Below, in pieces: positions 9,045-16,305 of a stretch of 64,000 nt of DNA. A program made the translations under genes and the position numbers. Location of the stretch: contig JAIPBL010000006.1 of assembly GCA_021739645.1 (NCBI GenBank), positions 1-64,000 of the forward strand. Direction: 5' to 3'. The stretch's first letter is position 1. The number at the start of each line of letters is the position of its first letter. This stretch comes from Saprospiraceae bacterium. Its GTDB lineage: Bacteria; Bacteroidota; Bacteroidia; Chitinophagales; Saprospiraceae. The notes under the pieces are model-generated. The model did no database searches. It was given only the letters and a program-made list of their open reading frames with translations, and was not told where the DNA came from.

Positions 9045-9070
9045 TGCCTACTCTTTGCAGGATTTTCGGC
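9045..9070 (-). promoter_or_regulatory. Shared 5' leader block, copy 2
   Basis: Near-identical to 6607-6637 (one substitution, TTTGCAGG for TTTCCAGG), again just upstream of a secreted-protein start codon (9018). Confidence 0.4.
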
Positions 9071-9138
9071 ATACTCCTTCGTAATTGGTTATTCTCATTT
9101 GGATATTTCAAAGCTTGGATTTGGGCATGAAAACCCAT

Positions 9139-9486
9139 GAACCCATTAGTACAGGTTCGAGAAGGTTCGTTGGGTGCTGTCAGGCAAAAGTGGCAGACCG
9201 GCTATCCACTTAAAGCTTTAATAAGCATACCGGCCTACCCTTTTTGCGGTGCTGTTCTTTCGATTGGAGTGTAATGGTGGTGGTGGCCTCGTCCATGCAG
9301 TCCAGCATGGGAGGTGCAGGTTGGAAATGATTGTGCTCATCTTATTTTTCGCTTTAAAGTGGTTAGGCTATGCTTCATTTTCAGGTCTCGAACATTTTTC
9401 ATGGAAGCGGCGGCAAGGTTGTTTTGCTGCTTTCATCTGCGTATGTTTAGCTAAAAATGAATTGCCGTTGTCTAATTCTTTCGCTG
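9139..9486. other. Non-coding stretch, long leader of the crystallin-like gene
   Basis: No convincing gene. It holds an imperfect inverted repeat around 9197-9236 (GACCGGCTATCC with ATACCGGCC) and a second CACTTTTG box on the minus strand at about 9185-9192. A 103-codon plus-strand frame here has no recognisable features. Confidence 0.4.
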
Positions 9487-9544
9487 CAAAAGTGGGGGTA
9501 TCCCAAGTGATGTTTTCCGTCAACTTGGTAGCATTTTCCGTCAA
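9487..9544 (-). promoter_or_regulatory. Second promoter with 21-bp-spaced direct repeats
   Basis: On the minus strand TTGACGGAAAA occurs at 9544-9534 and 9523-9513, exactly 21 bp apart. CACTTTTG (9494-9487) follows after 18 bp. The layout matches 4768-4825 and the half-sites share TTGAC(C/G)GA. A weaker third half-site (AATCCGTC) lies at about 9569. It points toward the secreted-protein cluster and begins about 60 bp past the regulator's stop codon. Confidence 0.5.
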
Positions 9545-9601
9545 AATGAAAGGAAGGTAGAGGTGGTAGAATCCGTCAGTAGCAGATTATATCATTGAAA
9601 A

Positions 9602-12418
9602 TCAAGCACTTAGAAAATCGGAAGGCAATTTCCCGAACCGCTGCTTGAAACTCCTTGAAAAAGAACGAAGGTCACTGTAGCCCGCTTTGTCGGCGACTTT
9701 GGAGATGGAATCGTAGCTGCGGTTTTCCAGCAAAAGACGGGCATGGTCGAGGCGTACTTCCTGCAAATACTGCACAGGTGACAGCCCGGTGAGCCGCTTC
9801 AACTGCCGCAGCAGCGTGGACTCGCTCATCGCAAATTCAAAAGCCAAAAAGGGGATGTTCAGCTTCTCATTGGCTATGTTTTTTTGGACGAAAGCTTCAA
9901 AGGATTCCAACCAGACACGGTCTGGTTCGGAGACGAAGGGGACATCTACTACCGCTTCTTCGGTGATTGGCAAGGTCGTATCAAGCTTAGCTGCTACAAT
10001 GGCGGTTTGGCGGTTTTTGGAATTGGCCAGCAGGTTCTCGATGCGCACCAGCAGTTCCTCTTCATCGAAGGGCTTGGTTAGGTAGTCGTCCACCCCGATG
10101 CGGAGCGCCTTTAGGCGGTCGTCTTTTTCTGCCCGGGCCGTGAGCATGATGACGGGGATGTGGTGGGTGGTGTCGCTGGATTTCAGCTTTTCGAGGAGCT
10201 GATAGCCGTCCATGACGGGCATCATGAGGTCGGAGAGGATTAAATTGAGAATTGAGAATTGAGAATTGAGAATTTCAAGCGCCACCTGTCCATTTTCAGC
10301 GGTGAGGACGTTGTATTTTCCTTGTAAAATCAGTCGAATATAGCCTTGCAGGTCGGGGTTGTCCTCGACGACCAAAATAGTGGGACGGGCATCGCCGGCG
10401 GGCAATGCTGACGGGGTGTTTTCAGGGATGGCCAGGGGCTGGAGAACGGCCATGTTTTCCATGGGCACCGTTTCCTCCACCGTGCTGTCTGACAGTTCGA
10501 CGGGGAAAATGACCCGGAACACCGAGCCTTTGCCCGATGCGGGGTCGGGGCTTTCTACTTCTATTTTTCCATTGAACATTTGGACGTACTCTTTGCAGAG
10601 GGCAAGGCCAATGCCGGTGCCGCCTTCGGCCGAAGCATCGGGGCGGTTGGTCTGGAAATAGCGGTCGAACACATGGGGGAGGTCGCTGGGGTGGATGCCC
10701 TTGCCGGTATCTGCCACGGCCAAATGGAGCTGGCCATCCGCCAGTTGGAGGGTTGCCTGGATTTGCCCCCCGGCCGGGGTGAACTTGAAAGCATTTGAAA
10801 GGAGGTTATAGACGATCTGCCAACATTTTTTCTTGTCCAAAAAGGCAACGGAACCTTTGTCCACTAAAATTTCATAACCAAATGCCAATCCATGCTGATG
10901 GCCCAGGGATTCGAATTGGGAAAAATATTGGTTGAAAAAATCGGCCACCCGGACAGGTTCTTGAACCAGTTCCATCTTTCCCGATTCCATTTTGCTCAAA
11001 TCGAGAATTTCATTGACGAGCATCTGGAGGTTTTGGCCTCCCTTTTTGGCCAGCTCCAGTAATTGGAGATTTTCCCGATCCAAAGATTCTCTTTTCAGCA
11101 GGGTATTGATCGGGCCGAGTATCAAGGAAATTGGTGTGCGGAGTTCATGGCTCACATTTGCGAAGAAATGGGATTTGGCGGTGTCGAGGGATTTCAATTG
11201 TTGGGACTGAAGCTGTATGAGGCTGTTCTGTTCTGCCAGCTGGCGCATCCCCCTTCTAAACCTGACCAAACCGATGGCAAGCCCGGAAGCCAGCAGTAGG
11301 CCGAAGGCGATAATGACTAAGAGCATGTTTCTCCGTTGTTTTTCAAGCCGGATAAGCTTTTCCTGAGCAGCAATTTGTTGGGTCTTCTGTTCATCCTGGT
11401 AGCGGGCATAAACTTCCGCCACCTCCTCCGCCTGGTTCTCTTTAATTAATATTAATTGTTGCGAAAACCACTTTGTTGAATAAAGTAAGGAAGAGTCTAT
11501 ATGCCCCTTGACTTTGTAAAGGTTGGCCCTGCTTTCATAAGCACCTACCAAAGTGAAAATCCTGTCATGCCCTTTCTCTATTGCCTGGTAACAGGCTTGT
11601 ATGGTCGAATCGTTGTAGAGGAATGCCTCTTGATATTTATATATCCGATTGTAGGCTTTTGCGATGATGTCATAGCTATAACTCAACCGGGTATAGTCTT
11701 CTATGCTTTTCGCTATTTCGACTGCTGCCATATAGTATTCCAATGCACTTGGGAAATCTTCCTCATAGTCGTGGGAATACATTCCTTTTAACATCAGCCA
11801 TGAAAATTTCATGGTGGGGTCATCCGTAGTAGTCGTTGCACTCAAAGCCAGTTCAGCATAGTACAGCACGGAATCGGGATAGCCAAAATTTTGGTGCCAG
11901 AAAGCTTTCTGGATGGCATATTGAGATCCGAGGTTGTCCAACCGATGCTGTTTGATGGCTGCATTCGCCAGTTCCAGGTTTTCACCTGCGGCACTACTCC
12001 GGTACGTTTTTTCATGCAAACGGGCTTTTGCCAGGCAAGTCTTGGCAAATGTTTCCCATTGGCGGGCAGCTTCGCTTTTATCTTTTATATCGTTGAACAG
12101 GACAAGCGCATCTTTGTGCTGGTTACGCTGCTCCAAAGCCCGGCCTTTTTCCAATTGGGCCCGTAAACCAAAGGCTGAATCGGACAGGTCATTGGTTTCC
12201 AACTGGTCTAAAATGGTTTGGAGAATGACTAAAGCGGAATCGTTTTTATTGAAATTGACTAATTGGATGGCCTGCTGCAGCGATTGTTCTTGCTGGGTGG
12301 TAATTTTTGAAAAGGCGGACTGTGCAGCAAGGTCGGATTTAAAACCTGTCCCACAACATAACAGGACAATAAAAAATGCAATTCGGACCAACATGTCGCG
12401 GATGTATTTAGAAGGCAT
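9602..12418 (-). CDS. Hybrid two-component regulator: TPR sensor, histidine kinase, receiver, AraC domain
   Basis: 938 residues. N-terminal signal/anchor (MLVRIAFFIVLLCCG), TPR-like helical repeats (about 35-330), a transmembrane helix (MLLVIIAFGLLLASGLAIGL), HisKA with H-box FFANVSHELRTP (about residue 423), HATPase (NLLSNAFKFTP, DTGKGI, GGTGIGLAL), a receiver with phospho-Asp in LILSDLMMP (about 731), and an AraC-type helix-turn-helix at the C-terminus (STLLRQLKRLTGLSPVQYL, RSFSRSFKQRFGKLP). Proteins of this design sense a signal in the periplasm and bind DNA without a separate regulator. It lies directly upstream of the secreted-protein cluster and near the 21-bp-spaced repeats. The receiver contains an odd segment (ILNSQFSILN) encoded by a 7-bp tandem repeat. 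Confidence 0.92.
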   Translation of the reverse strand: MPSKYIRDMLVRIAFFIVLLCCGTGFKSDLAAQSAFSKITTQQEQSLQQAIQLVNFNKNDSALVILQTILDQLETNDLSDSAFGLRAQLEKGRALEQRNQHKDALVLFNDIKDKSEAARQWETFAKTCLAKARLHEKTYRSSAAGENLELANAAIKQHRLDNLGSQYAIQKAFWHQNFGYPDSVLYYAELALSATTTTDDPTMKFSWLMLKGMYSHDYEEDFPSALEYYMAAVEIAKSIEDYTRLSYSYDIIAKAYNRIYKYQEAFLYNDSTIQACYQAIEKGHDRIFTLVGAYESRANLYKVKGHIDSSLLYSTKWFSQQLILIKENQAEEVAEVYARYQDEQKTQQIAAQEKLIRLEKQRRNMLLVIIAFGLLLASGLAIGLVRFRRGMRQLAEQNSLIQLQSQQLKSLDTAKSHFFANVSHELRTPISLILGPINTLLKRESLDRENLQLLELAKKGGQNLQMLVNEILDLSKMESGKMELVQEPVRVADFFNQYFSQFESLGHQHGLAFGYEILVDKGSVAFLDKKKCWQIVYNLLSNAFKFTPAGGQIQATLQLADGQLHLAVADTGKGIHPSDLPHVFDRYFQTNRPDASAEGGTGIGLALCKEYVQMFNGKIEVESPDPASGKGSVFRVIFPVELSDSTVEETVPMENMAVLQPLAIPENTPSALPAGDARPTILVVEDNPDLQGYIRLILQGKYNVLTAENGQVALEILNSQFSILNLILSDLMMPVMDGYQLLEKLKSSDTTHHIPVIMLTARAEKDDRLKALRIGVDDYLTKPFDEEELLVRIENLLANSKNRQTAIVAAKLDTTLPITEEAVVDVPFVSEPDRVWLESFEAFVQKNIANEKLNIPFLAFEFAMSESTLLRQLKRLTGLSPVQYLQEVRLDHARLLLENRSYDSISKVADKAGYSDLRSFSRSFKQRFGKLPSDFLSA
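10241..10275. repeat. 7-bp tandem repeat (AATTGAG) inside the regulator gene
   Basis: Four units of AATTGAG and a partial fifth lie in frame inside the receiver-domain coding sequence, just before the phospho-Asp strand. On the coding strand they read as alternating AATTCTC units. Confidence 0.85.
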
Positions 12419-12522
12419 GTAGTTTTCTCAACTTAATTTTCATCATGAACCTAAAGATAATCATGATTTGGCAAATGAGAGGTCAAGGTAGCTAAATCTA
12501 TTTGGCAAATGTTGTTCCGCAT

Positions 12523-12725
12523 ACTTAATCCAAGTTGCGGATGATGTTCCGTAGGAACAAAATCTTTGTAGTAGCTTCCCAAAAAGCGTAATTTCCCGTT
12601 CCATCGGAACGGTATTCCGGCAAAATGATACCGTTCCGATGGAACGGAGACCTGCTCGCTTACAATTTCTACAAAGATTCCTTCCCGATGGGACGCTATC
12701 CGCAACTTGAGTTACTTAGAAAGCC
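12523..12725. repeat. About 200-bp palindromic element with GTTCCATCGGAAC core
   Basis: The arms CAAGTTGCGGAT and ATCCGCAACTTG enclose a second pair (AATCTTTGTAG and CTACAAAGATT) and a central pair (CCGTTCCATCGGAACGG and CCGTTCCGATGGAACGG). Smaller palindromes (GTTCCGTAGGAAC, CCCGATGGG) are nested inside. It occupies most of the gap between the regulator and FISUMP genes. Nested palindromes with no coding capacity suggest a REP/MITE-like element. Confidence 0.75.
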
Positions 12726-12777
12726 ATTGTAAAAAGCAAAACTGAGCGGATTAGAAAATGTTTTGTTGCTGTTTTAA

Positions 12778-12785
12778 TAATTTTG
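12778..12785 (+). promoter_or_regulatory. Candidate -7 box of the FISUMP gene
   Basis: TAATTTTG fits TAnnTTTG, about 50 bp upstream of the first ATG. No clear -33 element is visible. Confidence 0.35.
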
Positions 12786-12835
12786 CGGTGCAAATAATAC
12801 GAGCGCTGTAAAAGTCCAATGATCCGTTTTAGACA

Positions 12836-13588
12836 ATGTTGATTGATTCAAATTCACACATGTATCCATTTAGGCCAAAATTTGCCAAAACATTAATCCT
12901 GTTATTCACAGCTCCCTCTTTTCTGCTGGCACCCATTCTTTTCTCTGCCTGTACTCCAAACCCTGGCCAAGGAAATGATAATCCTGAAAACAAGGACCTT
13001 GAAGTAAGTAAAAAAATGGAGGCTGTTACCGATGTTGATGGCCAGGTTTACAAAATCATAGAAATTGGCGACCAGGTGTGGATGGCAGAAAATTTAAGGA
13101 AAACAACATTTGAATGCGACAGCAATGTGCAAGTGAAGTTTACCAATGGCATCGAGCGGGGGCCCGGTGTCGCATTCTACGACGGCAAGCCACGCTATGC
13201 CTATTACCAGAATAATCCAAACTTGGGTTTCGGAGTAATTTATAGCTTCGGTGCATTGCAGCACTGCAAGCTTTGTCCGCCCGGCTTCAGGATTCCGACG
13301 AAAGCGGACTGGGAATTATTGGTCAGTGAACTCGGTGGAAAGTCAGTGGCAGGTATGGCATTGTTGCCAGGCGGCAAAAGCGGGTTCAAAGCTGAAATGG
13401 GAGGACGAATAGACGCTTACGGCTCTGGCATGGCCGGCAGTTACGGATTTTGGTGGAGTTCCGAACAAGGTTCGATACCATTAGGCAATTCGGAGGTCTA
13501 TAATTTTGGAGTCACATCGAAGGGTATTGTTATAATCAGTAGCCAAGATTCCCGGGTGGGCATCTACGTAAGGTGCATCAAAGAATAA
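12836..13588 (+). CDS. FISUMP-domain lipoprotein
   Basis: 250 residues. Lipoprotein signal with lipobox LFSAC (Cys about residue 39); the ATG at 12860 (MYPFRPKF) would also serve. The mature part matches the Fibrobacter succinogenes major paralogous (FISUMP) domain: VTDVDGQVYKIIEIGDQVWM, AENLRKTTF, then CPPGFRIPTKADWELLVSELGG, FKAEMGGRID, YGFWWSSEQ and a terminal YVRCIKE. The domain is C-type-lectin-like and found on many Bacteroidota cell surfaces; the ligand is not known. Confidence 0.85.
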   Translation: MLIDSNSHMYPFRPKFAKTLILLFTAPSFLLAPILFSACTPNPGQGNDNPENKDLEVSKKMEAVTDVDGQVYKIIEIGDQVWMAENLRKTTFECDSNVQVKFTNGIERGPGVAFYDGKPRYAYYQNNPNLGFGVIYSFGALQHCKLCPPGFRIPTKADWELLVSELGGKSVAGMALLPGGKSGFKAEMGGRIDAYGSGMAGSYGFWWSSEQGSIPLGNSEVYNFGVTSKGIVIISSQDSRVGIYVRCIKE

Positions 13589-13925
13589 ATAAGGGTTAAG
13601 TTCACGGTGCATCAAGCTCACCTCTTTTTTTAACAACAACCGAATTAGAATGGAATAACCTCTGGTGGAAAAAGAGGTTACTTTAAACAGCTTATCGTTG
13701 CCAAGGGTAACTGACAAATCTTGCGAATGGATTTTTCAATTCATACGGATTCTGAGGGACGGGCAAGCGGGTTTGTTTTCACGGAAAGTCAAGGTTGGAC
13801 AGCGGTTGAGCGGTGATTTGCTTTTGATTTTGAATACCGATAGCGATTGAGGGCAATGGTAGAAAGTTGGAGGGAGACGGGAAGAAGGAATAAGCGGTGA
13901 AAGGCTGTTTTAGTGTTAAGCTATT
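13589..13925. other. Non-coding stretch before the BLUF-cyclase gene
   Basis: No gene is seen. A short hairpin (AACCTC with GAGGTT, about 13649-13682) is the only visible structure. The BLUF-cyclase frame is open from 13926, but those codons begin with TTG and precede the family's usual start. Confidence 0.4.
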
Positions 13926-14000
13926 TTGGTGTATTCAATGGGGGAAAATGCTACATTCGCTCGATTTGAAAAATTTGAAAATAGCTACTTAAATAGCAAG

Positions 14001-15047
14001 ATGATACGACTTACCTACATCAGTTCCATTGGTAAACAAGCCACAGCGAAAGACATCCGGGCCATCGGTGCGGTTTCCGAGGAAAACAACGAACGAGACG
14101 GCCTGACCGGTGTCCTGCTTTGTTTCAGGGGCGTTTTTTACCAAATCATCGAGGGAGAAGAAGCGTCCTTGTACCGTTGTTTCGACCGAATTAAGGCGGA
14201 CCCAAGGCACAGAGACCTCTTTGTTTTGAATGTCGAAAAAGACATCCCAGAGCGGATGTACACGCAATGGAAAATGAAAACGGTTTTCCTCGACAGTGAG
14301 GAGTACCCGTTGGTCATGCCTATCCGAAACCTCTTGGATTCATTGACCCAGACGCACCGAGTACTCAAGCAATATGCCCCCTACGAAGTCCTGGATGGGT
14401 TACAAAACGGCGAAGACCCTTTGGCCTGGGAATTCAAACGGGAAGAGCTTATTGTCTTATTTTCGGATATCATTTCCTTTACCGCCATCACCGAAAAAAT
14501 CAACCTCGCCGAAATGCAGGAATTGCTGGGTGCTTATTTCGGCATCGCCTCAGAGGCAATTGTCAAATCAGGAGGAAGAATCGCCAAACTGACTGGCGAC
14601 GGTTTCATGGCTTATTACCCGGCTTCACAAGCTGCCTCGGCGCTCCAGGCCTCACTGGAAATCATCCGGAAACTCAAAAAGCAACGGGAGACAACGGTCT
14701 CACCCTTCCTGAAACTGGCCTACTGTGGCATCGGTCTCTCGGCTGGAAGTGTGGTCATGGGCAACATCGGAGCTGACACCCGGCAGGATTACACCATCCT
14801 GGGCGATGTTGTCAACTCTGCCTCCCGCTTGGAATCTTATACCCGAGAGGCCGGTCATTCCATTTTGTTCGATGACCGATTCCGGAATTATTTGGAAAAA
14901 TCGCCCACCATCATCCCCATCCTGCAATTGGGAGAGCAAACGCTCAAGGGCAAATCAAAAACGCTGACCGTTTACACGGTGGACAATGCGGACGTTCGGT
15001 TTGACCGGACGCCGGAAGAAATTACTCGTGAAATCAGGGAAATCTAG
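14001..15047 (+). CDS. BLUF-domain class III adenylyl cyclase (photoactivated cyclase, bPAC-like)
   Basis: 348 residues from the ATG at 14001, chosen because BLUF proteins begin MxRLxYIS; the frame is open further upstream (ATG at 13938). Residues 1-100 are a BLUF domain with the photocycle residues in place: Tyr6 (LTYIS), Asn29/Asn30, Gln48 (VFYQIIEGE), Trp90 and Met92 (TQWKMKT). A linker (SLTQTHRVLKQYAP) resembles the corresponding part of Beggiatoa bPAC. Residues about 148-330 are a class III cyclase: metal Asp156 (LFSDIISFT) and Asp200 (LTGDGFMAYY), adenine-specifying Lys196 and Thr265 (DYTILGD), and transition-state Asn272/Arg276 (VNSASRLE). Length and order match bPAC. It should make cAMP in blue light. 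No cAMP-dependent regulator is seen in the window. Confidence 0.93.
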   Translation: MIRLTYISSIGKQATAKDIRAIGAVSEENNERDGLTGVLLCFRGVFYQIIEGEEASLYRCFDRIKADPRHRDLFVLNVEKDIPERMYTQWKMKTVFLDSEEYPLVMPIRNLLDSLTQTHRVLKQYAPYEVLDGLQNGEDPLAWEFKREELIVLFSDIISFTAITEKINLAEMQELLGAYFGIASEAIVKSGGRIAKLTGDGFMAYYPASQAASALQASLEIIRKLKKQRETTVSPFLKLAYCGIGLSAGSVVMGNIGADTRQDYTILGDVVNSASRLESYTREAGHSILFDDRFRNYLEKSPTIIPILQLGEQTLKGKSKTLTVYTVDNADVRFDRTPEEITREIREI

Positions 15048-15214
15048 ACTGTGTCCGGATTTTGGTGCGAGGGCTGCTGAAGAAATGTATCACATCGGTT
15101 GGTGATTTGCTTTTTAAAATGAAGTAGCAAGGCAGGAGCTTGGAAATTTGCCTTGAAACACTGACCGGGGTATTGGGCTGCAAAACCCCAATTCTTGCTA
15201 CATTTACCACCCCA

Positions 15215-15262
15215 CCCCAAAACTCAAAATTTGTAACCAATAACTCAAAACTCAAAACTATC
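15215..15262. repeat. Short tandem array (CAAAACT units) at a start codon
   Basis: Several AACTCAA/CAAAACT units run up to the ATG of the ROK kinase gene. One of several arrays of this design in the window with differing unit sequences. Confidence 0.7.
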
Positions 15263-16171
15263 ATGCCCATCTGGGGAATAGACCTTGGCGGCACCAAAAT
15301 CGAGTGCGCTGTCATCGAAAGCATTGAAACCAGAAACGTATTGCTCCGCAAACGGCTACCGACCGAGCAGGAGCATGGCTACCAGCATATCCTCCAGCAG
15401 ATTAAAAAACTGGTGGAAACGGTGGCAGACGAGGTGGGTTTTCAGCCTGATAAAATCGGCTTCGCAACCCCCGGCACCCTCGACCCCAAGACGCAAACAC
15501 TGAAGAATTCCAATACCGTCTGCCTGAACGGGATGCCGCTCAAGGCCGACTTGGAGTCCATCCTCGGTGTACCCTGCGAGCTGGCCAACGACGCCAACTG
15601 CTTCGCCCTCGCCGAGGCCAAATGGGGCGCTGCGCACGATGTCGCACCCAATGCCGAGGTGGTTTGGGGAATTATTTTGGGCACGGGCGTGGGCGGTGGT
15701 GTGGTCGTGAACGGCAAGGTGCTGAAAGGCAAGCACGGCATCGGCGGCGAGTGGGGTCACAGCTACCTCGACATGAGCGCATATTCTTGCTACTGTGGCA
15801 ACCGGGGCTGCGTGGAGCAGGTGCTTTCGGGCCCAGCTCTCACCCGTTTTTACAACGAAAAAACGGGCCGGAACCTCACCCTGCCCGAAATCGTCGAGCG
15901 TTTTTACGAGGGAAACGACGATGCGGCGAAGGCCACCATGGAGCGCCTCGTGCATTTCTTCGGAAAAGGAGCTGCCAATGTGATGAACGTCATTGACCCC
16001 GATGTGGTGGTCATCGGCGGTGGGGTGGGGAACATTGACCTGCTTTACACAGCGGGCGTGGAAATGGTGAAAAAATTCATTTTCAACAGCGGGAAATGCG
16101 AGGCGATTTTCCTGAAACCCAAGCTGGGTGACAGCGCTGGGGTGTTCGGGGCGGCGCTGCTTTGTGCGTGA
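15263..16171 (+). CDS. ROK-family sugar kinase
   Basis: 302 residues. The ATG at 15263 begins MPIWGIDLGGTKIECAVI, the ROK/ASKHA phosphate-1 motif; the upstream frame is repeat sequence. Other family marks: ANDANCFALAEA with the catalytic Asp, GTGVGGGVV, the His of GIGGEWGH, and the zinc-binding signature CYCGNRGCVEQ. C-terminal VVIGGGVGN completes the ATP site. It probably phosphorylates glucose or a related hexose at O6 in the cytoplasm; the substrate cannot be fixed from sequence. Confidence 0.88.
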   Translation: MPIWGIDLGGTKIECAVIESIETRNVLLRKRLPTEQEHGYQHILQQIKKLVETVADEVGFQPDKIGFATPGTLDPKTQTLKNSNTVCLNGMPLKADLESILGVPCELANDANCFALAEAKWGAAHDVAPNAEVVWGIILGTGVGGGVVVNGKVLKGKHGIGGEWGHSYLDMSAYSCYCGNRGCVEQVLSGPALTRFYNEKTGRNLTLPEIVERFYEGNDDAAKATMERLVHFFGKGAANVMNVIDPDVVVIGGGVGNIDLLYTAGVEMVKKFIFNSGKCEAIFLKPKLGDSAGVFGAALLCA

Positions 16172-16192
16172 TTTGAACATGATGAACGAAAA

Positions 16193-16293
16193 AATAGGGC
16201 GTTGCCCTATTCTAAGTTATAGCGCCCTTACAGGGCTACAAAAACAAAGTCCTGTAAGGGCGTAATATTCACAACATAGGGCAGCACCCTATG
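16193..16293. repeat. REP-like palindromic element with TAGGGCnnnGCCCTA ends
   Basis: Two half-elements in opposite orientation: TAGGGCGTTGCCCTA with CGCCCTTACAGGG on the left, and CCTGTAAGGGCG with ATAGGGCAGCACCCTAT on the right. I recognise this as resembling a palindrome family that is frequent in Bacteroidota and other phyla and is often linked to REP-associated tyrosine transposases; none is encoded here. Its right end supplies the first possible ATG (16291) of the next gene. Confidence 0.75.
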
Positions 16294-16305
16294 AAAAAAC
16301 GAAAA

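Noticed and set aside
9249-9560. 103-codon plus-strand frame in the gap before the regulator
   Set aside because: No start context, no family features, and it overlaps the promoter repeats.
13926-14000. Start of the BLUF-cyclase at 13926
   Set aside because: That codon is TTG, and the residues before MIRLTYIS have no counterpart in bPAC-type proteins; an ATG at 13938 remains possible but less likely.
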